From assembly GCF_009362735.1 (NCBI RefSeq), contig NZ_WHNP01000002.1, forward strand, positions 126,491-190,490: a DNA stretch of 64,000 bases. The letters run 5' to 3'. The DNA is from Paraburkholderia franconis. Its GTDB lineage: Bacteria > Pseudomonadota > Gammaproteobacteria > Burkholderiales > Burkholderiaceae. The notes below the pieces were generated by a model that saw nothing but the letters and a program-made list of their open reading frames with translations, ran no database searches and had not been told where the DNA came from. Below are positions 21,612-29,052 of this stretch, in pieces; within the stretch, counting starts at the first letter, position 1, and every line of letters starts with the position of its first letter. The translations under genes were made by a program, and so were the position numbers.

Positions 21612-22136
21612 TCAATCGGTGCGGCCGTTGTCCGAGGCCGGTTCAACGGTCCCGCCAGCGGCGCCTGGGCCGGATGAGCACGGTCCAGCCGCCGCCGCTG
21701 CGCCTGGACGGGCAGTGTCTGCACCTGCAGCGCCCAGACCGGCCGCGCCTAAACCGGCCGTGCGCATTTTCTCACGGGCCGCGCCGACGGCCGCCTCGAA
21801 CTGCGCGAGGCCGTGCCAGCCGGTCGCCCGGCCGAGGCGCTTGCCGCGATGGAAGAAGAACCATGTCGGCACGCCGTGCAGCATGAAGCGCCTGCCGAGA
21901 TCGCGATGCTCGTAGACGTTGCTGTGAAACCACCGCAGGCCGAGCGCGCGGATCGCGTCCGGCTGCGCGAGCATCGCCTTCTTCGCGATCTCGCAGTTGT
22001 AGCAGTCGAGCCCCCAGAAAAACACCACGGCCAGTTCCTCCCCCGCGGACTGCAGCCCGGCGTCGAAGGTTTCGGCGGTGAGTTCCTGCATGTCGAAGGC
22101 TGCGAACGCGGCACTGTCGACGGGTATTCCGGCCAT
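21612..22136 (-). CDS. thioredoxin-like protein in the chaperone operon
   Basis: A 174-residue protein with a thioredoxin fold: V-V-F-F-W-G-L-D-C-Y-N-C-E-I-A-K-K carries a C-x-x-C redox pair (about residues 45-48), and H-G-V-P-T-W-F-F-F supplies the cis-proline. The C-terminal 45 residues are an Ala/Gly/Pro-rich low-complexity tail. It lies 18 nt after grpE and 152 nt before dnaK on the same strand, so it probably belongs to the heat-shock operon. An internal ATG at 22091 is an alternative start. The partner is unknown; a disulphide reductase or stress-linked redox role is inference. Confidence 0.82.
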   Translation of the reverse strand: MAGIPVDSAAFAAFDMQELTAETFDAGLQSAGEELAVVFFWGLDCYNCEIAKKAMLAQPDAIRALGLRWFHSNVYEHRDLGRRFMLHGVPTWFFFHRGKRLGRATGWHGLAQFEAAVGAAREKMRTAGLGAAGLGAAGADTARPGAAAAAGPCSSGPGAAGGTVEPASDNGRTD

Positions 22137-22154
22137 GTCGGTACGGACAGGCGC

Positions 22155-22754
22155 TTACTTGGGCGCCGCGACCGTCACCAGCGCCGGACGCAGCACGCGA
22201 TCGGCGATCACGTAGCCCTTTTGCAGCACGGCGACGACCGTGTTTGGCTCCTGCTCGGCCGGCACCATCGAAATGGCCTGATGTCGATGCGGATCGAACT
22301 TCTCGCCGACCGGGTTCAGCGCGACGACCTTGCCCTTTTCGAGCGCGCCCGTCAGCTGACGCAGCGTGAGTTCAACGCCTTCGCGCACCTTCGCCAGATC
22401 GTCGGTCGAATGCGCAACGGCGGCTTCGAGGCTGTCGACGACGGGCAGCAGATGCTCCGCAAAACTTTCGATCGCGAATTTGTGCGCCTTCGCGACGTCT
22501 TCCTGGCCGCGGCGGCGAACGTTTTCCGTCTCCGCTTTCGCGCGCAGGAAGCTTTCCTGCAGTTCAGCTACTTTCGCCTGAGCGTCGGCCAGCGCGGCCT
22601 CGACACCTGCCGGCGCGGCTTGCGCCGGCTGTTCGGCAGCGCCCGCTTCCGGCTGCTGTGCCTGCTGCTCGCCCGATGCGGCCTCTGCGGCCTGGCGCGC
22701 TTCGTCGGCGGGCGTGGGGTTCTGGCTCGTCGGTTTCTCTTGCGTGTTTTCCAT
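22155..22754 (-). CDS. grpE: nucleotide exchange factor GrpE
   Basis: Releases ADP from DnaK. The 199-residue protein starts M-E-N-T-Q-E-K-P as in Burkholderia GrpE, and has an Ala/Glu/Pro-rich disordered N-terminus. A long coiled-coil follows (about residues 58-105, [25 protein letters not shown]), then the C-terminal beta domain with [15 protein letters not shown] and [21 protein letters not shown] five codons upstream is in frame, but the ATG agrees with homologues. It is first gene of the grpE-trx-dnaK-dnaJ block. Confidence 0.97.
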   Translation of the reverse strand: MENTQEKPTSQNPTPADEARQAAEAASGEQQAQQPEAGAAEQPAQAAPAGVEAALADAQAKVAELQESFLRAKAETENVRRRGQEDVAKAHKFAIESFAEHLLPVVDSLEAAVAHSTDDLAKVREGVELTLRQLTGALEKGKVVALNPVGEKFDPHRHQAISMVPAEQEPNTVVAVLQKGYVIADRVLRPALVTVAAPK

Positions 22755-22864
22755 GTCGCTGAAATTCAAAAAAAATTAAGGCCAAGAAACGGCGGCAGGG
22801 CCAATGCGGATCGCCCGATGGGTGTCGTACCGCTACGACCTGCCGGCCGCGCATCAACCGTTCA

Positions 22865-22892
22865 AGTTAGGGCGCGTACGCCGTATTTCAAG
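22865..22892 (-). promoter_or_regulatory. sigma-32 (heat-shock) promoter for grpE
   Basis: On the minus strand CTTGAA (22887-22892), a 14-nt spacer and CCCTAACT (22865-22872) closely match the sigma-32 consensus CTTGAA-N13-17-CCCCATNT. Predicted transcription start is near 22858, about 100 nt before the grpE ATG. Confidence 0.6.
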
Positions 22893-23102
22893 GCACCCGC
22901 AAGGCTTTTTGCACCTTGCAGACGCCCGGAAATGCGCGGTAACAAGCATTTCAGGCGCGTCATCATAATAAGATTGAGCGCGCTGCGCGAGTGTCCTAAA
23001 CTCATCTTGAGCGTCCGAAAAGGCACGTTAACCCTAACCTGACGCCCACCTTACCACTAGCTGAACCGCCCGTTTCCGCTTGCAATCTCCAAGGGGAGTA
23101 CC

Positions 23103-23264
23103 GTGAAACTGACCTTCGCTATATCGGTGGTCGCAATGGTACTCATTGCAGGCACCACGACCATCTGCATGTCCGGGGTCGTCAACGACCGCACCACCGA
23201 ATACGGCGGCGTGCACGCGACGATCGAACAGCTGTTCAACCCCTACTGGAAATTTTGTCGATAA
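23103..23264 (+). CDS. predicted 53-residue exported or membrane-anchored protein
   Basis: A GTG at 23103 with the strong Shine-Dalgarno AAGGGGAG (23091-23098) opens a 53-codon frame. The product has a basic start and a hydrophobic core (MKLTFAISVVAMVLIAGTTT), then a short polar part with two cysteines ending in Tyr-Trp-Lys-Phe-Cys-Arg. This fits a signal peptide or a single membrane anchor. It is not a family I recognise. Its last 29 nt overlap, antiparallel, the 3' end of hslR. The remaining 22893-23090 holds no further gene that I can support. Confidence 0.5.
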   Translation: MKLTFAISVVAMVLIAGTTTICMSGVVNDRTTEYGGVHATIEQLFNPYWKFCR

Positions 23265-23643
23265 CGCGTCTGTCGCGCTTGGTCGGCCGGCCATGTAATC
23301 CGGCGGCCGGCTCGCGATATGTCTTGCGCCGCTCATGCTCGAGCTGGCGCTTCTGCCTGCTCTCTTCGGTTTCCACGTAGAGCGTCTGCGCGACGCTCGC
23401 CGGGCCGCGCACGTCGCATACGCCGAGCACTTCAACCTGCCACACGACCCGTTCGATTTCGATCTCAACCATATCGCCGACGCGCACATCCTTCGCCGGC
23501 TTCACGGCCGCACCGCCGATCCGCACCCGGCCTTTCTCGACGGCATCCGCCGCCAGCGAGCGCGTCTTGAAGAAGCGCGCGGCCCACAGCCATTTGTCGA
23601 TGCGCAAGCGCGCGCCAGATTCGGTAGAAATCTTGTAGTTCAT
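23236..23643 (-). CDS. hslR: S4-domain RNA-binding protein, Hsp15 family
   Basis: A 135-residue protein like Hsp15, which binds free 50S subunits carrying a stalled nascent chain. The S4 domain is plain near the N-terminus: R-L-R-I-D-K-W-L-W-A-A-R-F-F-K-T-R-S-L-A, then G-R-V-R-I-G-G, K-P-A-K-D-V-R-V-G-D. It has a basic C-terminus. ATG 23643 has GAAGGA upstream; an ATG at 23676 is also in frame. It lies 97 nt after hemH and just upstream of the grpE block, consistent with a heat-shock role. Confidence 0.9.
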   Translation of the reverse strand: MNYKISTESGARLRIDKWLWAARFFKTRSLAADAVEKGRVRIGGAAVKPAKDVRVGDMVEIEIERVVWQVEVLGVCDVRGPASVAQTLYVETEESRQKRQLEHERRKTYREPAAGLHGRPTKRDRRVIDKISSRG

Positions 23644-23740
23644 CAGTCCTTCTTCGAGCGCCCGAGGCGCGGTCATACAGAGTACGTCTGGAAAAGCGTC
23701 AGCCGGTCTTGGATGCACGTTGCATGCCGGACATGGAATT

Positions 23741-24811
23741 TCAAGCCACGGATGCGCTTTGCGGCACGTTCGCCTGAACCGGCCAGCCTTGCAGATGCTG
23801 CGCAACGATTTCGCCGAGCGCCGCGATCCATGCCGGCGACGCGTTCAGGCAGGGAATAGCGTGAAAAACTTTCCCGCCAGCGTGAACGAATTCGTCACGC
23901 ACCTCCATGCCGATTTCCTCGATGGTTTCGAGGCAGTCGGCCGTGAAGCCCGGACAGAACAGATCCGCGCGACGCACGCCCGCCGCGCCCAGTTCCTTCA
24001 GCGTCGGCGCCGTATAAGGCTGCAGCCACTCCGCCTTGCCGAAGCGCGACTGGAACGTCACGCGGCACTCGACGGACGTGAGCCCGAGCGCGTGCATCAA
24101 CAGCGACGCCGTCTGCTGACACTGCTCGTGATATGGGTCGCCCAGATCGAGCGTGCGCTTCGGCACGCCGTGGAAGCTCAGCACGAGCTTGTCGCCGGCA
24201 GCGAAATCGGGACGGCCGTGCGTGTGCCAATAGTGATTCACCTGCGCGGCCAGCGCCGCGATATACGCGGGATGGTCCGCGTACTGGCGCACGGTGCGGA
24301 TTTCCGGCTGATTGCGCATCCGCTTGAACGCGGCGAATGCATCGTCGAAAGCGGTGGCCGTGGTCGACGACGAATACTGCGGGTACATCGGCATCAGCAG
24401 GATGCGCTCGGCGCCTGCCAGCTTGAGCTGGTTGAGCATCGCTGGAATGCCGGGCGTGCCGTAGCGCATCGCATAATCGACGATCACTGCGTAGTCGTTC
24501 ACCTGCAGCAGATGCCGCAGCCCTTCCACCTGCTTTTCCGTGTGCACGCGCAACGGCGAGCCTTCCGGCATCCACACGGCTGCGTACTTCTTCGCCGATG
24601 CCGCGCCACGAAACGGCAGGATCAGCAGACGCAGGATGATCTGCCACAGGAACGATGGAATCTCGACCACGCGCGGATCGGACAGGAACTGCGCGAGATA
24701 GCGTCGCACGGCGCGAGGCGTCGGCGCATCGGGCGTACCGAGGTTGATGAGCAGTACGGCGACACGATGTGCCGCGGCAGGCTGCGAAGGCCGCTCGAGG
24801 TCGAAGCGCAT
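23741..24811 (-). CDS. hemH: ferrochelatase
   Basis: Inserts Fe2+ into protoporphyrin IX, the last step of protohaem synthesis. The 356-residue product contains [25 protein letters not shown], the catalytic histidine motif L-S-F-H-G-V-P, and the Glu-containing [16 protein letters not shown] (residues about 290-305). ATG 24811 precedes the conserved core by about 17 residues; the frame extends to 24922 without homology. It is downstream of hrcA in the same direction. Confidence 0.96.
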   Translation of the reverse strand: MRFDLERPSQPAAAHRVAVLLINLGTPDAPTPRAVRRYLAQFLSDPRVVEIPSFLWQIILRLLILPFRGAASAKKYAAVWMPEGSPLRVHTEKQVEGLRHLLQVNDYAVIVDYAMRYGTPGIPAMLNQLKLAGAERILLMPMYPQYSSSTTATAFDDAFAAFKRMRNQPEIRTVRQYADHPAYIAALAAQVNHYWHTHGRPDFAAGDKLVLSFHGVPKRTLDLGDPYHEQCQQTASLLMHALGLTSVECRVTFQSRFGKAEWLQPYTAPTLKELGAAGVRRADLFCPGFTADCLETIEEIGMEVRDEFVHAGGKVFHAIPCLNASPAWIAALGEIVAQHLQGWPVQANVPQSASVA

Positions 24812-24877
24812 AGGCTGGAGAAACGCCGCGCAAGCGCGGCACGTAATGGTCGTATTGAACGTATTGGGCTGGAGATC

Positions 24878-24883
24878 ATTATA
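24878..24883 (-). promoter_or_regulatory. -10 box TATAAT for hemH
   Basis: On the minus strand a perfect TATAAT (24878-24883) lies 66 nt upstream of the hemH ATG. The -35 region is poor, but a TGGCC-ATTC-GGCCA element sits 24 nt upstream (24908-24921), a possible activator or repressor site. Confidence 0.5.
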
Positions 24884-24907
24884 GCGGCGCGGTCTGCCGC
24901 CGATACC

Positions 24908-24921
24908 TGGCCATTCGGCCA
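24908..24921. repeat. TGGCC-ATTC-GGCCA element, copy 1
   Basis: A 5-bp-arm palindrome upstream of the hemH -10 box. The same 12-mer core GGCCATTCGGCC recurs at 40361 and 47697, each time in an intergenic region. Just beyond it lie two more palindromes: GCACGGCG-N5-CGCCGTGC (24926-24946) and CATGATG-AC-CATCATG (24946-24961). Confidence 0.55.
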
Positions 24922-25006
24922 ATTGGCACGGCGGAAAACGCCGTGCATGATGACCATCATGACGGCGGCGATGCGCCGATGAATGCAGCGCGCCTTTTAC
25001 TGCTGC

Positions 25007-26026
25007 TTATTGCTGGCTGAGCGTCATCGAAAGCAGGCGCGCGGTGATGTCGACGATGGGGATCACGCGGTTGTACGCCATGCGCGTCGGCCCGATCACG
25101 CCGAGCGTGCCGACTATCTGGCCGTTCACCTCGTACGGCGCGGTTACGACGCTCATTTCCTCGATGGGGACGAGATTCGATTCGCCGCCAATGAAAATCT
25201 GCACGCCTTGCGCGTGACTCGACACGTCGAGCAGCTGAAGGAGACTCGTCTTTTGATCGAACACATCGAAGAGCTTGCGCAGCCGCGCCATGTCCGAAGA
25301 AAGATCGGCCACTTCGAGCAGATTGCGCTCGCCGGAAATCAGCACGGTTTCGCCCGTGTCTGTGACGTCGGTGCTCGCGGTGACGGCCGCGTGCATCAGC
25401 GTCGTCATGTCGCCGCGCAATTCGTCGATCTCTTCGCGCAGACGCCTTCGCACTTCGTCGAACGACAGGCCGGCGAAGTGCGCGTTGATGTAATTGGATG
25501 CCTCGGTGAGCTGCGACGGCGTGAAATCGCGCTGCGTCGCCATGATGCGGTTCTGCACGTCGCCTTCGGGCGTCACGATGATCAGCAGGATGCGCTTGTC
25601 GGACAGGCGCAGGAACTCGATCTGCTTGAACACGTGGCTGCGGCGCGGCGTCAGGATCACGCCCGCGAACTGCGACAGGTTGGACAGCACGCTCGCCGCC
25701 GCGGCGACCACCTTCTGCGGCTCGCCGGGCTGAAGCGTCGTCTTCACCGCGCGCATCACGGCATCGTCATCGGCGGCGGGCTCGACGGTCAGCATCGTGT
25801 CGACGAAAAGCCGGTAGCCGCGTGGCGTCGGAATGCGTCCCGCCGATGTATGCGGACTGATGACGAGGCCCAGCTCCTCCAGATCGGACATCACGTTGCG
25901 GATGGTTGCCGGGCTGAGCTCGAGCCCGGAATACCGCGACAATGTGCGCGAGCCAACCGGCTGACCCTCGGCGATATATCGCTCGATCAGCGTTTTCAGG
26001 AGGGTTTGTGCGCGAGGATCTAGCAT
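25007..26026 (-). CDS. hrcA: heat-inducible transcription repressor HrcA
   Basis: Repressor that binds CIRCE elements (TTAGCACTC-N9-GAGTGCTAA), typically upstream of groESL, with its folding helped by GroEL. The 339-residue protein begins [21 protein letters not shown]. Its N-terminal winged helix contains G-S-R-T-L-S and [17 protein letters not shown] (about residues 25-55), followed by [16 protein letters not shown]. The remainder is a GAF-like dimerisation domain ending in [10 protein letters not shown]. No true CIRCE element is visible in this window, so its targets lie elsewhere. Confidence 0.97.
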   Translation of the reverse strand: MLDPRAQTLLKTLIERYIAEGQPVGSRTLSRYSGLELSPATIRNVMSDLEELGLVISPHTSAGRIPTPRGYRLFVDTMLTVEPAADDDAVMRAVKTTLQPGEPQKVVAAAASVLSNLSQFAGVILTPRRSHVFKQIEFLRLSDKRILLIIVTPEGDVQNRIMATQRDFTPSQLTEASNYINAHFAGLSFDEVRRRLREEIDELRGDMTTLMHAAVTASTDVTDTGETVLISGERNLLEVADLSSDMARLRKLFDVFDQKTSLLQLLDVSSHAQGVQIFIGGESNLVPIEEMSVVTAPYEVNGQIVGTLGVIGPTRMAYNRVIPIVDITARLLSMTLSQQ

Positions 26027-26320
26027 GGCGAGGAAATTTTAGCGTAATGACCGAACAGCGAACCGAACAGCCGTCCATACAGCGGCGAGCACACGCCAGC
26101 ACGCAGCGCAACGGGCACGCTGCCGCAGGCCACGCGCTGCGCGGCACCCCATCCGCTCTCGCGCCGCCGCTCGTTCGCCTATGCAGTCGTCACGTCTGTC
26201 ATGAGGACTTCACCATTCTAACGATAATCGGCCAATGGCTGGATGGCAGCGCGCGGCGACGGGGCATCCGCCCGCCCGGCGCACCCGCCGCCGACGGTTC
26301 TTTTCGGGTCGCACCTATGG
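26027..26320. other. hrcA-nadK divergent intergenic region
   Basis: About 300 bp between divergent genes. I see a short direct repeat (ACCGAACAGC twice, near 26050-26070) and a GATAAT at about 26224, but no small ORF with credible composition and no stem-loop terminator. Confidence 0.4.
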
Positions 26321-26326
26321 TGTAAT
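26321..26326 (+). promoter_or_regulatory. possible -10 box TGTAAT immediately before nadK
   Basis: TGTAAT, preceded by TGG (extended -10 pattern), ends 6 nt before the nadK ATG at 26333. This is the same spacing as at mutL. It predicts transcription starting at the initiation codon. Confidence 0.4.
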
Positions 26327-26332
26327 GCCGGC

Positions 26333-27235
26333 ATGCAAGCTAACAGCCAGTTCAAGACCGTTGCGCTCGTCGGGCGCAGCAACACGCCGGGCATCGGGGA
26401 GCCGCTGACCGCGCTCGCCACGTGCGTCGAAAAGCTCGGCTTCGAGGTCGCGTTCGAGGCGGAAACCGCGCACGAAATCGGCGTGACGCGCTGGCCCATG
26501 CTGCGTCCGGCCGAGATCGGCGCGCGCGCGGACGTCGCGATCGTGCTCGGCGGCGACGGCACGATGCTCGGCATCGGCCGCCAACTGGCGCCGTACAAGA
26601 CACCGCTCATCGGCATCAACCACGGGCGGCTCGGCTTCATCACCGACATCCCGTTTTCCGATATGCGCGAGATCATCCCGCAGATGCTGTCGGGCAGCTT
26701 CGAGCGCGAAGAGCGCACGCTGCTCGAATCGCGGATCATGCGCGCCGGCCAGCCGATCTACCACGCGCTCGCGTTCAACGACGTCGTCGTGAACCGTTCG
26801 GGCTTTTCGGGCATGGCGGAACTGCGCGTGTCGGTGGACGGGCGCTACATGTACGACCAGCGCTCGGACGGTCTGATCGTCGCGACGCCGACGGGCTCGA
26901 CGGCTTATGCGCTGTCGTCGCAGGGGCCGATCCTGCATCCGCAGCTCCAGGGCCTCGTGCTCGTGCCGATCGCGCCGCACGCGCTGTCGAACCGGCCTAT
27001 CGTGCTGCCCGACGATTCGAAGGTCAGCATCCAGATCATCTCGGGCCGCGACGTCAACGTGAACTTCGACATGCAGTCGTTCACCGCACTCGAACTGAAC
27101 GATACGATCGACGTGCGCCGCTCGCGCCATACGGTGCCGTTCCTGCACCCCGTCGGCTACAGCTATTACGCGACGCTGCGCAAGAAGCTGCACTGGAACG
27201 AGTACCCGTCGCGCGAAGACGACCCTGACGACTGA
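26333..27235 (+). CDS. nadK: NAD kinase
   Basis: Phosphorylates NAD to NADP. The 300-residue protein has [13 protein letters not shown] (GGDG motif, about residues 69-81), [20 protein letters not shown] and [14 protein letters not shown] 26333 puts the conserved K-T-V-A-L-V-G-R start at residue 8; a longer frame to 26243 has no homology. No Shine-Dalgarno is present, which agrees with the adjacent -10 box. recN follows 79 nt downstream. Confidence 0.96.
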   Translation: MQANSQFKTVALVGRSNTPGIGEPLTALATCVEKLGFEVAFEAETAHEIGVTRWPMLRPAEIGARADVAIVLGGDGTMLGIGRQLAPYKTPLIGINHGRLGFITDIPFSDMREIIPQMLSGSFEREERTLLESRIMRAGQPIYHALAFNDVVVNRSGFSGMAELRVSVDGRYMYDQRSDGLIVATPTGSTAYALSSQGPILHPQLQGLVLVPIAPHALSNRPIVLPDDSKVSIQIISGRDVNVNFDMQSFTALELNDTIDVRRSRHTVPFLHPVGYSYYATLRKKLHWNEYPSREDDPDD

Positions 27236-27314
27236 ACCCGCCCCGCACCGCCCGTAAACATAGCAAGACACCGTAACGCCAACCATCACGCAAGCCACGC
27301 CAGACAGACGAGCC

Positions 27315-28982
27315 ATGCTCCGCCACCTCTCGATACGCGACTTCGTCATCGTCGCCGCGCTCGACCTCGAATTCGACAGCGGCTTTACGGTCTTCTCCGG
27401 CGAAACGGGCGCCGGCAAATCCATTCTGATCGACGCGCTCGCGCTGGCGCTCGGCTCGCGCGCCGATGCGAGCGTCGTTCGCACAGGCGAAGCGCGCGCG
27501 GACATCACGGCGGAGTTCGAAACGCACCCGCTCGCCGATGCATGGCTCGACGAACAGGCGCTCGCCGCCGATGAAACGGAACATGGCAACACGGTGATGC
27601 TGCGGCGCGTGATCGATGCGAACGGCCGCTCGCGGGCGTTCATCAACGGCACGGCAGCGACGCTCACGCAACTGCGCGAAGTCGGCGAAATGCTCGTGGA
27701 TATTCACGGCCAGCACGCGCATCAACTCCTGATGCGGCCCGATGCGCAACGCGAGCTGTTCGATACGCACGCGGGACTGCTCGATACGACGGCCGCCGTC
27801 ACGCGCGCGTGGCGTGCGTGGCGCGATGCGGGGCAGGCCGTCGAAACAGCGCAAACCAGGGACCGCGAGCTGCAACTGGAACGCGAGCGGCTCGCGTGGC
27901 AGCTCACCGAACTGGACAAGCTCGCGCCCCAGCCCGGCGAGTGGGAAGAGGTCAACGCGGAGCATCGGCGGCTGTCGCATTCGGCGAATCTGATCGACGG
28001 CGTGCAGGGCGCGCTGTCTGCGCTGTCCGAATCCGACGACGCGATGATCGGGCATCTATCGTCGATCATCTCGAAGCTGCGCGATCTCGCCGAGATCGAT
28101 CCCGAGTTGAACGACGCGCTCGCCGCGCTGGAGCCGGCCGAAATCCAGTTGCAGGAAGCCGCGTACTCGCTGAGTCATTACGCGCAGCGGCTCGAACTCG
28201 ATCCCGATCGGCTCGCTCAGGTCGAAAAGCGCCTCGACGCGCTGCACTCGGCTGCGCGCAAGTTCCGTCTGCAACCCGAAGCGCTGCCGCAAGAGCATCA
28301 GGAGCGCCGCGAGCAGCTCGCGAAGCTCGATGCCGCCGCCGATCTCGACGCGCTCCGTGCCGCCGAGGCCAAGGCGAAAGACGCGTACCTCGCCGAAGCG
28401 AAGGTGCTGTCGAAGGCGCGCACGAAGGCGGCGAAGGCGCTGGGCGCGGCCGTGACGACGGGCATGCAGGAACTGTCGATGGCGGGCGGCAGCTTCGAAG
28501 TCGCGCTCGTGCCGCTGCCCGAAGGCGGCGCGCATGGCATGGAGCAGATCGAATTCCGCGTCGCCGGTCATGCGGGCGTGCCGCTGCGGCCGCTCGCGAA
28601 AGTCGCCTCAGGCGGCGAGCTCGCGCGTATCAGTCTCGCGCTCGCGGTGATCGCGAGCACGGCGAGCCCGACGCCCACGCTGATCTTCGACGAAGTGGAC
28701 ACGGGTATCGGCGGTGGTGTCGCGGAAGTGGTCGGCCGTCTGCTGCATCAGCTCGGCGAGCATCGGCAGGTGCTGTGCGTGACGCACCTGCCGCAAGTCG
28801 CCGCACGCGGCGATCATCACTTCCAGGTCGCGAAGAGCGGCAACGGCAAAGGCAGTACGATCAGCACCGTCACGTCGCTGGACAAGACGAGCCGTATCGA
28901 AGAAGTCGCGCGCATGCTGGGCGGCCTGGAGATCACGGCCACCACGCGCAAGCACGCGAAGGAAATGCTCACGACGGCCTGA
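27315..28982 (+). CDS. recN: DNA repair protein RecN
   Basis: SMC-like ATPase acting in double-strand-break repair. The 555-residue product has Walker A F-S-G-E-T-G-A-G-K-S-I-L-I-D-A-L (about residues 28-43) and a long central coiled coil (about 165-370). The C-terminal half-site contains V-A-S-G-G-E-L-A-R-I-S-L-A (ABC signature), L-I-F-D-E-V-D-T-G-I-G-G (Walker B) and V-T-H-L-P-Q-V-A-A. It lies directly after nadK, as in many bacteria. I see no clear LexA box in the 79-bp gap. A 9-bp stem-loop (28990-29016) follows. Confidence 0.96.
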   Translation: MLRHLSIRDFVIVAALDLEFDSGFTVFSGETGAGKSILIDALALALGSRADASVVRTGEARADITAEFETHPLADAWLDEQALAADETEHGNTVMLRRVIDANGRSRAFINGTAATLTQLREVGEMLVDIHGQHAHQLLMRPDAQRELFDTHAGLLDTTAAVTRAWRAWRDAGQAVETAQTRDRELQLERERLAWQLTELDKLAPQPGEWEEVNAEHRRLSHSANLIDGVQGALSALSESDDAMIGHLSSIISKLRDLAEIDPELNDALAALEPAEIQLQEAAYSLSHYAQRLELDPDRLAQVEKRLDALHSAARKFRLQPEALPQEHQERREQLAKLDAAADLDALRAAEAKAKDAYLAEAKVLSKARTKAAKALGAAVTTGMQELSMAGGSFEVALVPLPEGGAHGMEQIEFRVAGHAGVPLRPLAKVASGGELARISLALAVIASTASPTPTLIFDEVDTGIGGGVAEVVGRLLHQLGEHRQVLCVTHLPQVAARGDHHFQVAKSGNGKGSTISTVTSLDKTSRIEEVARMLGGLEITATTRKHAKEMLTTA

Positions 28983-28989
28983 GTCCCGA

Positions 28990-29016
28990 ACGGCGCTCGT
29001 CCTCAGAGAGCGCCGT
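28990..29016. repeat. 9-bp stem-loop between recN and glnE
   Basis: ACGGCGCTC (28990-28998) pairs with GAGCGCCGT (29008-29016) around a 9-nt loop. It sits between the convergent recN and glnE stops and may act as a weak terminator, but has no T-run. Confidence 0.35.
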
Positions 29017-29052
29017 GAGGCGAACGACCTCCCCGCAACAGCACGCGAGCCG

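Noticed and set aside
26047..26325. 92-codon plus-strand ORF ending 7 nt before nadK
   Set aside because: Arg/Pro/Ala-rich without hydrophobic pattern, no ribosome site, and it would occupy the hrcA-nadK promoter region.
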